NCBI RefSeq assembly: GCF_005887635.2
Contig: NZ_CP040819.1
Span: forward strand, 62,001-126,000
Source: Paroceanicella profunda
GTDB lineage: Bacteria > Pseudomonadota > Alphaproteobacteria > Rhodobacterales > Rhodobacteraceae
Length of the DNA stretch: 64,000 nucleotides
Direction: 5' to 3'
Shown here one piece after another: positions 42,356 through 52,043 of this stretch (positions are counted from its first letter, which is position 1; each line of letters starts with the position of its first letter). A program made the translations under genes and the position numbers. The notes under the pieces were generated by a model. That model made no database searches and was not told where the DNA came from. It saw only the letters and a list, made by a program, of their open reading frames with translations.

Positions 42356-43117
42356 TCAGATCGAGGCCATGTAGCCGCCGTCCACGAATAGGATCTGCCC
42401 GGTGACGTAAGCCGCCGCGTCGGAGGCGAGGAACACGCAAGTGCCCGCCACGTCCTCCAGCGCGCCGAAGCGGCCCATGGGGATCTTCGGCAGCATCCCT
42501 TCGCGCCAGGCGGCGTCGCGGTAGAAGGTCTCGGTGAGCTCGGTGCGGAAATAGCCCGGGCCGATGGCGTTCACGCGGATGCCCAGCGGCGCCCATTCGG
42601 TGGCAAGCGCCCGGGTCATGCCCAGCAGGCCGCTCTTGGAGGCGGTGTAGGCCGTGGCGGTGGGCACGCCCACGGCGGAGGTGAGCGAGCCGGTGTTCAC
42701 GATGGCCCCCGGCCGCCCGGCGCGGGCGCGGGCGAAGCGCTGCGCGGTGAAGAAGGCGCCCTTGAGATTGGTGTCGAGGATGCGGTCCCACAGCGCCTCG
42801 TCCACGTCGAGCGAGGGGCAGACCTGCTCGGTGCCGGCGTTGTTGACCAGGATGTCGGGGGCGAGGCCCGCCTCCGCCAGCGCGGCGAAGAGCGCCTCGA
42901 TGCTCGGCAGTGCGGCGGCATCGGCCGCGAAGCGGTGGCAGCTCCGGCCGAGGGCCTCCACCTCCGCCGCCGTCTCGCCCAGCGATGCGGTGTCGCGCGC
43001 CACCGCGATCACGTCGGCCCCCGCGGCCGCGAGCCCCGCCGCCATCGCCCGTCCCAGCCCGCGGCTCGCGCCGGTGACGAGGGCGAGGCGGCCGGTGAGC
43101 GAGAAGGGCATCTGCAT
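42356..43117 (-). CDS. SDR-family oxidoreductase
   Basis: A 253-residue short-chain dehydrogenase with TGASRGLG near residues 12-19, NNAG near 92, catalytic Ser in NTGSLTSA and the YTASK form of YxxxK. GGAGACA precedes the chosen ATG; a longer frame upstream begins inside the previous gene. In this operon with a kinase-like protein and a HisD-type dehydrogenase, it likely oxidises one hydroxyl of the imported substrate. Substrate unknown. Confidence 0.89.
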   Translation of the reverse strand: MQMPFSLTGRLALVTGASRGLGRAMAAGLAAAGADVIAVARDTASLGETAAEVEALGRSCHRFAADAAALPSIEALFAALAEAGLAPDILVNNAGTEQVCPSLDVDEALWDRILDTNLKGAFFTAQRFARARAGRPGAIVNTGSLTSAVGVPTATAYTASKSGLLGMTRALATEWAPLGIRVNAIGPGYFRTELTETFYRDAAWREGMLPKIPMGRFGALEDVAGTCVFLASDAAAYVTGQILFVDGGYMASI

Positions 43118-43133
43118 GGGCTGTCTCCGGTGG

Positions 43134-44429
43134 TCAGCAGGGGCGGGAGGCGGCGAAGAACCGGGTGAAATCATCCTCGGCGCCGGGCGTGGCCGGGGCC
43201 TGCGCCGCGCGCACCGCCTGGGCGAAGCCGATGAGCGAGCTGGTGGGGTTGTGCGACGAGCCCTCGCCCGGCAGCAGGTTCATCACCAGCGTCGGGCAGG
43301 CGAAGAGCGCGGTGCGCACCTGCGCCTCCCAGTCCTCCGCCAGCGCGCCGCGGCGCTTGAGCTCGGTGAGGAGCGGGCGCCAGAAGCGCTCGGCCTTGGA
43401 GGCGAGGAAGGCCCGGCGCAGGGGCGAGAGCGCGTGCCCGGTCTCCACCACGATGCGCCCGCCCTCCAGCCGCGCGGTGGCGCGGGTGCGGGCGGCGCAG
43501 ACATCCGGCTCGTAGAGCCAGAACGGGTGGGCGAAGATGTTGTGGAACGTGGCCTTCACCTCGGCCAGCAGGGCTGGCACCGCGGCATTGGCGAAGGCGG
43601 GGTCGAACAGGCTCAGATGCGCCGGCGCCCCCGGTGCCGCGGGGTGGAACCAGACATTGGCGTTATGCGCGTCGCCATGGGCGGGAAACACCGGGCCGGG
43701 GGTGAAGCGCGCCGGCGCCAGCCGCGTGATGGCGGTGGTGAACAGCTCCGCCAGCGGGGTGTCGTAGTCCACCCCGTCGATGCGCCAGGGCAGGGCGGCG
43801 ATCTCGTCGAACGGCGCCTCGAGCCCGTGCCAGCGCACCTGGCCGCCGAGGTAGAAGCGCGCCACCCGGCCGCCGGGCGTGCTGTCTCCCGGCCGGTCCA
43901 CCAGGCGGTTGTAGAAGAGCTGGTGCAGGGGCTGGGCGGCGGTCTCCGCCCGGGCATCGTCATGCAGGTGGCGCAGGGCGATCCCGGCGAAGGCGCTGTC
44001 GGCGGCAGCTTGCGCCGCGATCACGTCGGCCTCGGCACCCTCGGCCTCGCCCTTCTCGATGGCGGAGCAGAGGTCGGAGAGGCGGGGGATGTCCATGCGC
44101 TCGTAGACGAGGATCTGCCGGCCCGGGTGGGTCTCGGCAAACAGCGGCTGGGTGACGGGGTAGCCCGCCTCGGCCAGCACCTTCGCGTTGTAGTATTCCG
44201 AGACGCCCTCTTCCTCGCCCTCCTCCTGGTGGAACTTGAAGAAGAAGGCGCGGGCCCCGCCATCGGTGAAGAAGCCGTTCACCGAGTTCAGGCTGTAGCG
44301 GTCGGCGTTGATGGCGAGCGCCTGCGGGGCGAGGCCGGTCACCTCGCGGATCAGCCCGGCGAGCAGGCGCAGGGCCTCCGGCTGGTCATCCGCGGCAATG
44401 GCGGCGCGGATCTCGGCGGTGCCGGTCAT
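43134..44429 (-). CDS. APH-family phosphotransferase-like kinase
   Basis: A 431-residue protein with an aminoglycoside phosphotransferase/choline kinase fold. The catalytic loop is PAHGDAHNANVW (Asp and Asn in HGDxHxxN) and the metal-binding Asp follows in SLFDPAF. An ATP-binding Lys is likely in FFFKFHQEE, and the Glu-rich stretch after it is unusual. Such proteins often phosphorylate small hydroxylated metabolites in catabolic operons rather than antibiotics. The start lacks a strong ribosome site. It is the first gene of the SDR-GntR operon and is preceded by a HutC-type operator. Confidence 0.82.
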   Translation of the reverse strand: MTGTAEIRAAIAADDQPEALRLLAGLIREVTGLAPQALAINADRYSLNSVNGFFTDGGARAFFFKFHQEEGEEEGVSEYYNAKVLAEAGYPVTQPLFAETHPGRQILVYERMDIPRLSDLCSAIEKGEAEGAEADVIAAQAAADSAFAGIALRHLHDDARAETAAQPLHQLFYNRLVDRPGDSTPGGRVARFYLGGQVRWHGLEAPFDEIAALPWRIDGVDYDTPLAELFTTAITRLAPARFTPGPVFPAHGDAHNANVWFHPAAPGAPAHLSLFDPAFANAAVPALLAEVKATFHNIFAHPFWLYEPDVCAARTRATARLEGGRIVVETGHALSPLRRAFLASKAERFWRPLLTELKRRGALAEDWEAQVRTALFACPTLVMNLLPGEGSSHNPTSSLIGFAQAVRAAQAPATPGAEDDFTRFFAASRPC

Positions 44430-44522
44430 GCGGCGCGCAGGTTGGGGGTGGAGCGGAGCAAGCAGGCCTCCCGGGCATCGGTTCGCCCGCGCGGCTGGAT
44501 GCGGGACTGGGCCCAAGGATTG

Positions 44523-44545
44523 GATGTATAGACAAGTGAAGTCAA
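44523..44545 (-). promoter_or_regulatory. HutC-type operator before the kinase-SDR-GntR operon
   Basis: The plus strand at 44523-44536 reads GATGTATAGACAAG, identical in 12 of 14 positions to the site at 41594-41607. On the minus strand TTGACT (44545-44540) directly precedes it, so the operator would sit in the -35/-10 spacer, ideal for repression. Confidence 0.65.
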
Positions 44546-44563
44546 CCCGCCGGAACGGGGATG

Positions 44564-44590
44564 GGCGCGGCCCCGGGGGGGGGCCGCGTC
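44564..44590. terminator. Hairpin after the glucose dehydrogenase gene
   Basis: CGCGGCCCC (44566-44574) and GGGGCCGCG (44580-44588) form a perfect 9-bp stem with a 5-base G loop, extendable by a wobble and a G-C pair. It lies just past the dehydrogenase stop on the minus strand. No T-run. Confidence 0.45.
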
Positions 44591-44597
44591 CGGGGCC

Positions 44598-47213
44598 TCA
44601 GGTCCCCTTCGGCAGGGCGTAGGCGATGATCGAATCGCCTGCCTTGGTGCCGGTGGAGCCGTGGCCGCCGGCGACGACGACGAGGTACTGCCGGCCGTCC
44701 TTGCCCATGTAGGTGGAAGGCGTGGCCTGGCCGCCGGAGGGCAGGCGGGCGCGCCACAGTTCGCGGCCCGTCTGCATGTCGTAGCCGCGCACGTAGTAGT
44801 CCATCGTGCCGGAGAGGAAGGCCACGCCGCCGCGCGTCACGATCGGGCCGCCGATGCCCGGCACGCCCATCTTGAAGGGCAGCGGGAGGGGCGACAGGTC
44901 ACGCACCGTGCCGTTGCGGTGCTCGTAGACGGTCTTGCCGGTGGTGAGGTCGACCCCGGCCACGTAGCCCCAGGGCGGCTGCTGGCAGGGCAGGCCCAGC
45001 GGCGAGGTGAAGGCACCCATCTCGGAGGCGTAGCGCGCGCCGAAGTTCTCGTTGAACACCGGCTCGCCATCCTTCGTGACCATGCGCTCGGTCTCGTCCG
45101 GCCGCTCGATCAGCTTCGAGGTGAAGGCGAGGTAGACCGGCATGGCGAACATCATCTGCCGCTCCGGGTCCACCGCCACGGCGCCCCAGTTGAAGGTGCC
45201 GAAATTGCCGGGGTAGACGATGGAGCCGCTCAGGCTGGGCGGCGTGTAGCGGCCGTCATAGGTGAGCTCGTGGAAGCGGATGCGGCAGTAGAGCTGGTCC
45301 ACCGGGGTGGCGCCCCACATGTCGGCTTCGGTGAGCTTCGGCGGGTTGAAGCTGACGGTGGAGACCGGCTGGGTCGGGGCGCTGAAATCGCCTGTCACGG
45401 CGCCCTCGGGGGCGGGAACCTCCGTCACGGGCAGCACCGGCTCACCGGTCTCGCGGTTCAGCACGAACACCTCGCCCTGCTTGGTGGGCTGCACCAGCGC
45501 GGGCACGGTGGCGCCGTCGATGGTGAGGTCGATCAGGCTGGGCTGGGCCGGCACGTCCATGTCCCACAGGTCGTGGTGGACGGTCTGGTACACCCAGCGC
45601 ACCTGGCCGGTTTCCGCGTCCAGCGCGGTGACGGAGGAGGAGAAGCGCTCCACCGCGTCCGAACGGTTGCCGCCGAACTGGTCCGGGCTCTGGTTGCCCA
45701 TCGGCACGTAGATCAGGCCCAGCTCGGGGTCGTAGGAGGACACGCTCCAGGAGTTGGGCGCGTTCTCGGAGTAGGTCTCGCCATCGGCGATGGGGGTGGT
45801 GCTGTCGGGGTTCTTCGAATCGAAGTTCCACACCAGCGCGCCGGTGTTGATGTCGAAGGCGCGGATCACGCCGGAGGGCGAGGTGGCCGAGACGTTGTCG
45901 TTCACCGTGCCGCCCACCACGATCAGGTGGTCGGTGATCAGCGGGGGCGAGGTGGAATAGGCCGAGCCGGGGGTGACGTTGGGCATGTTCGCCCAGAGGT
46001 TCACCGTGCCGTCGGCGCCGCCGAAACCCGGGCAGATCTCGCCGGTCTGCGCGCTGATCGCGATCAGGCGGCCATCGGAGGTGGGCACGAACAGGCGCTT
46101 CACGCAGGAGGCGTCGCTGCCCGGGGTGCCGGGGCGGTCTCGTGCGATCTGCGGGTTCGGGTCGCCCGGCTTCGCGTTGCCGGTCACCACGTTCTGCGGC
46201 ACGCCGGCGGCCTGGGTGGTCACCTCGGTGTCGCTTTCCGCGAGGGCGGAGGCCTCGTCCTGCGGGGCGGCGCTGTCAGCGGCCTGCGGCGCGGCGGTGC
46301 CTGTCTCCGTGTCCGCGGTGGCGCCCGTGTTCGCGGCGGCGTCGGGCCCGGTGGTGGTGGCCGCGGCGGCGGGGGCCGGGGCGCGGCTGCCGTCGAAATA
46401 GGAGACCCCGCGGCAGGTCATGTGCTGCGTGGTCTGGCGCGGCGGCTTCTTCAGCTCGGGGTCGAAGCGCCATTTCTCCTGGCCGGTCTCCGGGTCCAGC
46501 GCGATGACGGTGGAGAAAGGCGTGCAGACATACATCGTGTCGTCGAAGACCAGCGGGGTGACCTCGTAGGTCGTCTCCACCGGGTCCGCGCCGGTGCGTT
46601 CCTGGCCGGTGTGATAGGTCCAGGCCACTTCCAGCTGGTCCACATTGCCGGGGGTGATCTGGTCCAGCGGGGAATAGCGCCGGCCGTAGGAGGTGCGGCC
46701 ATAGGCCTGCCACTCGCCGTCCGGCACGCCGCCGGTCTCCACCTCCGCCCGGGCGTTCATGCGCTCGTTGGGAAAGGCGCCCGCGGTATCATGCGGGTCG
46801 ATGCTCACGGCATAGCCCGCGACACCGGCGCTCACCAGCAGCGACAGGGCGAGGAAGCCGCCGGCAGCGCCCTGGCCCGAGCGGGCCTCCGCGCCGCGGC
46901 CGGCGAGGCGGATGGCGATGGCCGGGATCAGCATCAGGATGCCGAAGACCACCAGCAGCGCGCCGCGCGGGGCCAGCGCCCACCAGTCGAACCCGACCTC
47001 CCAGATCGACCAGGCCAGCGTGCCCAGCAGGGCCAGGCCGTAGAGCGCCAGCGCCGAGGGCGCGCGCGCCATGAACAGCCCGCCGGAAATTGCCAGAACC
47101 ACCCCGAGCGGCATGTAGAACCACGACCCCCCGAGCCAGGCGAGCCAGGCCCCGCCGATGGCGAGAACCACCCCCAGGATCAGGACTAGAATTGAGACGA
47201 TTGATCTGTACAT
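44598..47213 (-). CDS. gcd: Membrane-bound PQQ-dependent glucose dehydrogenase
   Basis: An 871-residue quinoprotein that oxidises glucose (or other aldoses) to the lactone in the periplasm and passes electrons to ubiquinone. Residues about 5-140 form five membrane segments, followed by an eight-bladed PQQ propeller. Family motifs match E. coli Gcd: QHMTCRGVSY (His264), SPPLITD, NSWSVSSYDPELGLIYVPMG, TVHHDLWDMD and the terminal AGGHGSTGTKAGDSIIAYALP. A stretch of about 96 residues (274-369), rich in Ala, Thr and Pro, replaces about 16 residues in E. coli. No PQQ synthesis genes are present here. Confidence 0.95.
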   Translation of the reverse strand: MYRSIVSILVLILGVVLAIGGAWLAWLGGSWFYMPLGVVLAISGGLFMARAPSALALYGLALLGTLAWSIWEVGFDWWALAPRGALLVVFGILMLIPAIAIRLAGRGAEARSGQGAAGGFLALSLLVSAGVAGYAVSIDPHDTAGAFPNERMNARAEVETGGVPDGEWQAYGRTSYGRRYSPLDQITPGNVDQLEVAWTYHTGQERTGADPVETTYEVTPLVFDDTMYVCTPFSTVIALDPETGQEKWRFDPELKKPPRQTTQHMTCRGVSYFDGSRAPAPAAAATTTGPDAAANTGATADTETGTAAPQAADSAAPQDEASALAESDTEVTTQAAGVPQNVVTGNAKPGDPNPQIARDRPGTPGSDASCVKRLFVPTSDGRLIAISAQTGEICPGFGGADGTVNLWANMPNVTPGSAYSTSPPLITDHLIVVGGTVNDNVSATSPSGVIRAFDINTGALVWNFDSKNPDSTTPIADGETYSENAPNSWSVSSYDPELGLIYVPMGNQSPDQFGGNRSDAVERFSSSVTALDAETGQVRWVYQTVHHDLWDMDVPAQPSLIDLTIDGATVPALVQPTKQGEVFVLNRETGEPVLPVTEVPAPEGAVTGDFSAPTQPVSTVSFNPPKLTEADMWGATPVDQLYCRIRFHELTYDGRYTPPSLSGSIVYPGNFGTFNWGAVAVDPERQMMFAMPVYLAFTSKLIERPDETERMVTKDGEPVFNENFGARYASEMGAFTSPLGLPCQQPPWGYVAGVDLTTGKTVYEHRNGTVRDLSPLPLPFKMGVPGIGGPIVTRGGVAFLSGTMDYYVRGYDMQTGRELWRARLPSGGQATPSTYMGKDGRQYLVVVAGGHGSTGTKAGDSIIAYALPKGT
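46107..46394 (-). other. Low-complexity insertion within the glucose dehydrogenase
   Basis: This part encodes residues about 274-369, dominated by Ala, Thr, Pro, Asp and Gly, between the conserved CRGVSYFD and CVKRLFVPTSDGR segments. It should form a flexible periplasmic loop between propeller strands. The reading frame is uninterrupted. Confidence 0.75.
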
Positions 47214-47429
47214 GCGGGAGATCCCTGGCTGCTTCGAGAACGCGGCATCGGGCAGGCGCGCCCGGCCGTGTACTTCCTCAGGTGGGTCGGTGCGGCGATA
47301 TGTCCAGCCCCTGGGCGGAACCCCGCTGACCGCCCCCGGCGGGTGGTTGCGTACGCCCGGGCGCCGCGCGGCTGCCGCAGTGCAGCAAGGGCCGCGTGCG
47401 CAGGGCTTCGGATACCGGACGGCGGCCGA

Positions 47430-48620
47430 TCAGGCCGCCGCGGGATTTCGGCGGGAATCCGCCAGTGTCACCGCCCAGAGCCCCAGTCCGCCGAGCGCGA
47501 GGCAGGCGCCGACCCAGCCGATGGAGGGCCAGCCCAGCCCGCCGGCGATGGCGATGCCGCCCAGCCAGGGGCCGATCGCGTTGGCGATGTTGAAGGCGCT
47601 GTGGTTGAGGGCGGCGGCCAGGGTCTGGGCCTCCGCCGCCACGCTCATCAGCCGGGCCTGCAGCATGGTCGAGAGCCCGCCGCCGCAGCCGATCACGAAG
47701 ACCACCGGCGCCATGCTCCACACCGATCCGGCGGTGACGGAGAAGGTCATCAGCGCCGCCGCGTTCACCAGAAGGGTGATGGCAATGGCCGGCATCATCG
47801 CCCGGTCGGCGGCCCGGGCGCAGACGATGGTGCCCACCGTCATCCCCAGACCGAACAGCGCCAGCATCGCCGGCAGCGCGGCGGGGGAGGCATGGGTGTA
47901 GTTGATGAGCGTGGAGCCGAGATAGGTGTAGACCGCGAAGATGCCGCCGAAGCCCACCGCCCCGATCCCCAGCGTGAGCCAGACCTGCCGGCGCCCCAGG
48001 GCGCCGAGCTCGCGCAGCGGGCTGGCGCCCGCCTGCGGCCGGTCATGCGGGGCATAGATCGCGATCAGCGTCGCCGTCAGCGCCGCGAGGCCGGCCACGA
48101 TGACGAAGCCCGAGCGCCAGCCCGCCACCTGGCCGATGGCATTGGCCAGCGGCACGCCCACCGTGGTGGCGATGGTGAGCCCCAGCATCACCCGCCCCAT
48201 CGCCTGGGCGCGCCTGTTCGGCGGCACGAGCGAGGCGGCCATCAGCGCCGCCACGCCAAAATAGGCGCCGTGCGGCAGGCCGGAGAGGAAGCGGAAGGCC
48301 ACGAGCACGCCGTAGCTCGGCGCCAGCGCGCTCAGCCCGTTGCCGAGGGCGAAGAGCGTCATCAGCCCGATCAGCAGCACCCGGCGCGAGAGCTTCGCCG
48401 CCAGCACCGCGATCACCGGCGCGCCGACGCAGACCCCGAGCGCATAGGCGCTGATGGCGGTGCCGGCGGTGGGTTCGTCGATGCCGAAGTCGCGGGCGTA
48501 GAACGGCAGCAGGCTCATCGCGGCGAATTCCGTGGTGCCGATGGCAAAGCCGCCGACCGCGAGCGCCAGGGTCAGCAGCAGGGGATGCGCCGTGGCGGCG
48601 CCGCGGGCGGAAGCGGTCAT
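47430..48620 (-). CDS. MFS-family transporter (DHA1/AraJ-like)
   Basis: A 396-residue major facilitator protein with about 12 membrane segments. The N-terminal GGFAIGTTEFAAMSLLPFYARDFGI and SAYALGVCVGAPVIAVLAAKLSRR match the AraJ/YdhP-like drug:proton antiporter group of sugar and drug exporters, and SGLPHGAYFGVAALMAASLV is also typical. I use the ATG at this end; a longer upstream frame has no membrane character. It is 216 bases downstream of the glucose dehydrogenase in the same direction. Possible roles are export of a sugar-derived or toxic compound. Confidence 0.88.
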   Translation of the reverse strand: MTASARGAATAHPLLLTLALAVGGFAIGTTEFAAMSLLPFYARDFGIDEPTAGTAISAYALGVCVGAPVIAVLAAKLSRRVLLIGLMTLFALGNGLSALAPSYGVLVAFRFLSGLPHGAYFGVAALMAASLVPPNRRAQAMGRVMLGLTIATTVGVPLANAIGQVAGWRSGFVIVAGLAALTATLIAIYAPHDRPQAGASPLRELGALGRRQVWLTLGIGAVGFGGIFAVYTYLGSTLINYTHASPAALPAMLALFGLGMTVGTIVCARAADRAMMPAIAITLLVNAAALMTFSVTAGSVWSMAPVVFVIGCGGGLSTMLQARLMSVAAEAQTLAAALNHSAFNIANAIGPWLGGIAIAGGLGWPSIGWVGACLALGGLGLWAVTLADSRRNPAAA

Positions 48621-49210
48621 CTCTGGGTCCTCGGACGGGTTCGGCTCCACGGGCGGGGCCTGGACATGGGGCGGGCCTGCGCGCCGCGCGGCAGTGCACA
48701 AGAGGCCGTCGACAGCTCCGGCGCCGGACCGGCCACGTGCTGTCGCCCCATCCGGGGCCCGGCGGAGCGAACCCCTTGAGCTGCCGTGCGAAAACTCTGG
48801 CGAGCCGTCAGAATGGCGCGGATCTCGCGCGGGCTCAAGCCCCGTCTTGCAGCGCAACAGCCGCGCCGACGCCGCGGGGCGATGGGCGGTACCCCCCGGA
48901 ACGCCTCGGTCCGGGAGGCGATGCCCTCGCCCGCCGCCGCACCTGCCTCCCGCCCGGGGACTTGAGGCGCGCCGGGGCGCGGGGGTGGCCGATTCTCCCC
49001 TTGGCAGGTGTTCGCGCTGGCGCGGGGTGGTTGGCGGGATGAGGGCCGCGAGACCGTACCGGGTCCGGGAAATCGCATGGGTCGGTTTCCGGGGGAGGCC
49101 GGCGGGTTTCAAGGGCCTGCGCACGCAGCCGTGAACGCGGATCCGGGCGCTGCAAGGGAACGTCCGGCGGCCCGCCCGTGTTGGTTCGGCGAAACGAAAG
49201 GAGACATCCC
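48621..49210. other. 590-base intergenic region without a recognisable gene
   Basis: This stretch between a minus-strand MFS gene and a plus-strand PNPOx gene shows no protein I can support; the open frames have unnatural Arg/Pro-rich composition. A small hairpin is possible around 48895-48920 (CCCGGA/TCCGGG). It should contain the promoters of both divergent genes, but no clear boxes are visible. Confidence 0.5.
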
Positions 49211-49708
49211 ATGGCAGATCTCGAACGTATCAAGTCCGATCCGCAGGCCGGTTTCTGGAGCCAGCTCGGCGAGAGCCGCGCCGTGATGCTGGGCGCGCCG
49301 GATGCCGGCCACCACATGCAGCCGATGACCCCGATGGCCGCCCCCGAGGAGGGCGCGATCTGGTTCTTCGCCACCCGCGATTCCGACATCGCCCGCCAGT
49401 CGCGCGGCGGAGCCCACGTGCACATGTGCCTGATGGGCGAGGGCGCGGACTACTACGCCTGCATCGAGGGCAAGCTGGAGGAGACGGAGTCGCGCGAACA
49501 CGTGGACCGTTTCTGGTCTCCCGCCGTTGCCGCCTGGTACCCCGAGGGGCGCGACGACCCGGAGCTCGCCCTGCTGCGCCTGCGCCCGGCCAGCGGCCGC
49601 GCCTGGGCCAGCACCGCCAGCGGCGCGCGCTTCGGCCGCGAAGTCGCGAAGGCGAACGAGACCGGAACCACCCCGGACGTGGGCGTGGTGACCGACCTCA
49701 CCTTCTGA
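49211..49708 (+). CDS. Pyridoxamine 5'-phosphate oxidase-family (general stress) protein
   Basis: A 165-residue split-barrel flavin-binding protein of the general stress protein 26 group (COG3871 type). The core MQPMTPMAAPEEGAIWFFATRDSDIARQ, HVHMCLMGEGADYYACIEGKLEE and DRFWSPAVAAWYPEGRDDPELALLRLRP are typical of these FMN- or FAD-binding proteins. AAAGGAGA lies about 7 bases before the ATG. It stands alone. Its physiological substrate is unknown; homologues are linked to stress and redox balance. Confidence 0.88.
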   Translation: MADLERIKSDPQAGFWSQLGESRAVMLGAPDAGHHMQPMTPMAAPEEGAIWFFATRDSDIARQSRGGAHVHMCLMGEGADYYACIEGKLEETESREHVDRFWSPAVAAWYPEGRDDPELALLRLRPASGRAWASTASGARFGREVAKANETGTTPDVGVVTDLTF

Positions 49709-49915
49709 GGCCGTGGCGCCGGACGGGCGGAGCGCCCGGGAGCGGCGCCGCTCGCGCGAGAGACGGAAGCCGTGGCACCTCCCCGTTGCGGGAGGTGCCG
49801 CGCCCTGCGCAGGACTGGTGACGGCGGCTGTGCGTGGTCGCCCCGCGGGCCGCGAAGGGGCGGCGGGGCGCGCCTGTGGGGGGGGGCACGCCCGGTGCCG
49901 GGCGCCGCCGGCCTG

Positions 49916-51274
49916 TCAGAGGGCCAGCGTATCCCACAGCAATTTGAGGTTCAGCACCACGATCAGCCCGGCCACCGCCCAGGCCACCACGCCCGTGGCG
50001 CGCGAGACCACGAGGGTGCCCATCAGGCCGCGGTCGGTCACGAAGCGCACCAGGGGGATGACCGCGAAGGGCAGCTGCATGGACAGCACGACCTGGCTCA
50101 GGATCAGCAGGTCGCTGACGCCGCGCGAGCCGTAGAGCCATGTCACCACCACCACTGGGATGATCGCCAGCGCGCGGGTGAGCAGCCGCCGCGCCCAGTG
50201 CGGCAGGCGGATGCGCAGGAAGCCCTCCATCACGATCTGTCCGGCCAGCGTGGCGGTGACGGTGGAATTCACCCCCGAGGCCAGCAGCGCCACGGCGAAG
50301 AGCGTGGAGGCGATGCCCAGCCCCAGCAGCGGCGAGAGCAGGCGGTAGGCGTCCTCGATCTCGGCCACGTCCTCATGGCCGGTGCCGTGGAAGGCGGAGG
50401 CGGCCACGATCAGGATGGCGCCGTTCACGAACAGCGCCAGCATCAGCGCGATGGTGCTGTCGGTGACGGCCCAGCGGATGGCCTCGCGCTTGCCGGCCTC
50501 GGTGCGCGGGTAGGCGCGGGTCTGGACGATGGAGGAATGCAGGTAGAGATTGTGTGGCATCACCGTGGCGCCGATGATGCCGATGGCGATGTAGAGCATC
50601 TGCGGGTTCTTCACGATCTCGCCCGAGGGCACGAAGCCCTCCAGCACCGCGGCCAGCGGCGGGGCCGCGGCGACGAGCTGGATCGCGAAGCAGACCGCGA
50701 TGATGCCCAGCAGGGCGATCACGAAGGCCTCCAGCCGGCGGAAGCCGCGGTTCATCAGCAGCAGCACCAGGAAGGCGTCCAGCGCGGTGAGCAGCGCCCC
50801 GGCCACCAGCGGGATGCCGAACAGCAGTTGCAGCGCCACCGCGGTGCCGATCACCTCCGCCAGGTCGCAGGCGATGATCGCCAGCTCGCAAGCCAGCCAG
50901 AGCGGGATGTTGATGATCGGCGGATAGGTGGCCCGGCAGGCCTGCGCCAGGTCGCGCCCGGTGGCGATGCCCAGCCGCGCCGCCAGCGCCTGCAGCAGGA
51001 TGGCCATCAGGTTCGAGATCATGATGACCGAGAGCAGCGTGTAGCCGAATTGCGCGCCGCCCGCGAGGTCCGTCGCCCAGTTCCCGGGGTCCATGTACCC
51101 CACCGAGATCATGTAGCCCGGCCCGATGAAGGCGAGGAGCCGCCGCATCCAGGACCCGCCCACCGGCACCCGCACCGACGCATGGGCCTCCGAGAGGCTG
51201 GGCACGTCCTCTGCGGTCGCGCGGGCCAGGTGCCAGGCGCGGCGGGGGGGGGCAGTGTGCTCGGTGCGGGACAT
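49916..51274 (-). CDS. mntH: Nramp-family Mn(II)/H+ symporter MntH
   Basis: A 452-residue Nramp transporter with about 11 membrane segments. The metal-binding DPGNW in segment 1 ([11 protein letters not shown]) and [10 protein letters not shown] in segment 6 are present, as is the GQIVMEGFL transport motif. It imports manganese (and possibly iron) across the inner membrane using protons. The ATG chosen follows a divergent region with the mntR gene; an extended frame upstream would run through the operator. Confidence 0.95.
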   Translation of the reverse strand: MSRTEHTAPPRRAWHLARATAEDVPSLSEAHASVRVPVGGSWMRRLLAFIGPGYMISVGYMDPGNWATDLAGGAQFGYTLLSVIMISNLMAILLQALAARLGIATGRDLAQACRATYPPIINIPLWLACELAIIACDLAEVIGTAVALQLLFGIPLVAGALLTALDAFLVLLLMNRGFRRLEAFVIALLGIIAVCFAIQLVAAAPPLAAVLEGFVPSGEIVKNPQMLYIAIGIIGATVMPHNLYLHSSIVQTRAYPRTEAGKREAIRWAVTDSTIALMLALFVNGAILIVAASAFHGTGHEDVAEIEDAYRLLSPLLGLGIASTLFAVALLASGVNSTVTATLAGQIVMEGFLRIRLPHWARRLLTRALAIIPVVVVTWLYGSRGVSDLLILSQVVLSMQLPFAVIPLVRFVTDRGLMGTLVVSRATGVVAWAVAGLIVVLNLKLLWDTLAL

Positions 51275-51315
51275 GCTGGCTCCGGTGCGGTTCGACACGA
51301 CAGGGTTACGACTGG

Positions 51316-51330
51316 TGCATAAGGTATGCA
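51316..51330. promoter_or_regulatory. MntR-type operator between mntH and mntR
   Basis: TGCATA (51316-51321) and TATGCA (51325-51330) form a perfect inverted repeat around AGG. It lies in the AT-rich intergenic region 42 bases upstream of mntH and is the only clear palindrome there, so it probably mediates manganese-dependent repression by MntR. Confidence 0.6.
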
Positions 51331-51448
51331 ATAGGCTATATTCGGCCATCCCTGACGTGACATCGCCGGCGATCCGCGCGAGAAGGGGCGGGACGAGCGG
51401 GCGCAGGCCGCAGGCTCCCCGGTTGAACGGCAGACGAGAGGTGCCAGC

Positions 51449-51931
51449 ATGCGACAGGTCCACAGGCAGGCCCCGCCTCCCGAGGCGCCGCTACCCGATG
51501 CGCAGGCCCAGTGCGAGGGCTTCCGCCAGACCCGTGAGGCCCGGCGCAACGCGTTGGTGGAGGATTATGTGGAGCTGATCGCCGGGCTGATCCGCGAGCG
51601 CCAGGAGGCGCGGCAGGTCGACATCGCCGCGCGGCTCGGCGTCTCGCAGCCCACTGTGGCGAAGATGCTGGCGCGGCTGGACGAGGAGGGGCTGGTGTCA
51701 CGCCGGCCCTATCGCGGCGTGTTCCTCACCCCGGAAGGCGAGGCGCTGGCCGAATCGATCCGCCTCCGGCACGAAACCGTGGAGGCCTTCCTGCTCTGGC
51801 TGGGGGTGAGCGCGGAGACCGCGCGCATCGATGCCGAGGGGCTGGAGCATCACGTGAGCGACGAGACGCTCGTCGCCTTCCGTCGCGCGATGGCGGAGCG
51901 GGAGCCTTCCGCCGCCGACCGGCCCGGCTGA
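51449..51931 (+). CDS. mntR: Manganese-dependent regulator MntR
   Basis: A 160-residue DtxR/MntR-family repressor. The winged helix is [27 protein letters not shown]; metal ligands are visible in DYVELI (Asp, Glu), RHETVEAF (His) and [10 protein letters not shown] (Glu, Glu, His), matching E. coli-type MntR. The first 30 residues are extra and Pro/Ala-rich. GAGAGG precedes the ATG. It is divergent from mntH, with a palindromic operator in between. When loaded with Mn(II) it should shut off mntH. Confidence 0.94.
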   Translation: MRQVHRQAPPPEAPLPDAQAQCEGFRQTREARRNALVEDYVELIAGLIRERQEARQVDIAARLGVSQPTVAKMLARLDEEGLVSRRPYRGVFLTPEGEALAESIRLRHETVEAFLLWLGVSAETARIDAEGLEHHVSDETLVAFRRAMAEREPSAADRPG

Positions 51932-52043
51932 CGCGGCACGGGCCTCGGGCCGCACGTCACCGGTCCCGGGCGACAGGCCGGGAGGCCCGGGGCCTCCGGC
52001 ACGGCGGCGGAGGCTCCGCGCGCCGCCCCGGAAGCGGGTGGGA

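Noticed and set aside
43134..44429. Aminoglycoside resistance gene
   Set aside because: Only the general kinase fold is shared; the operon context of dehydrogenases, regulator and importer points to metabolite phosphorylation.
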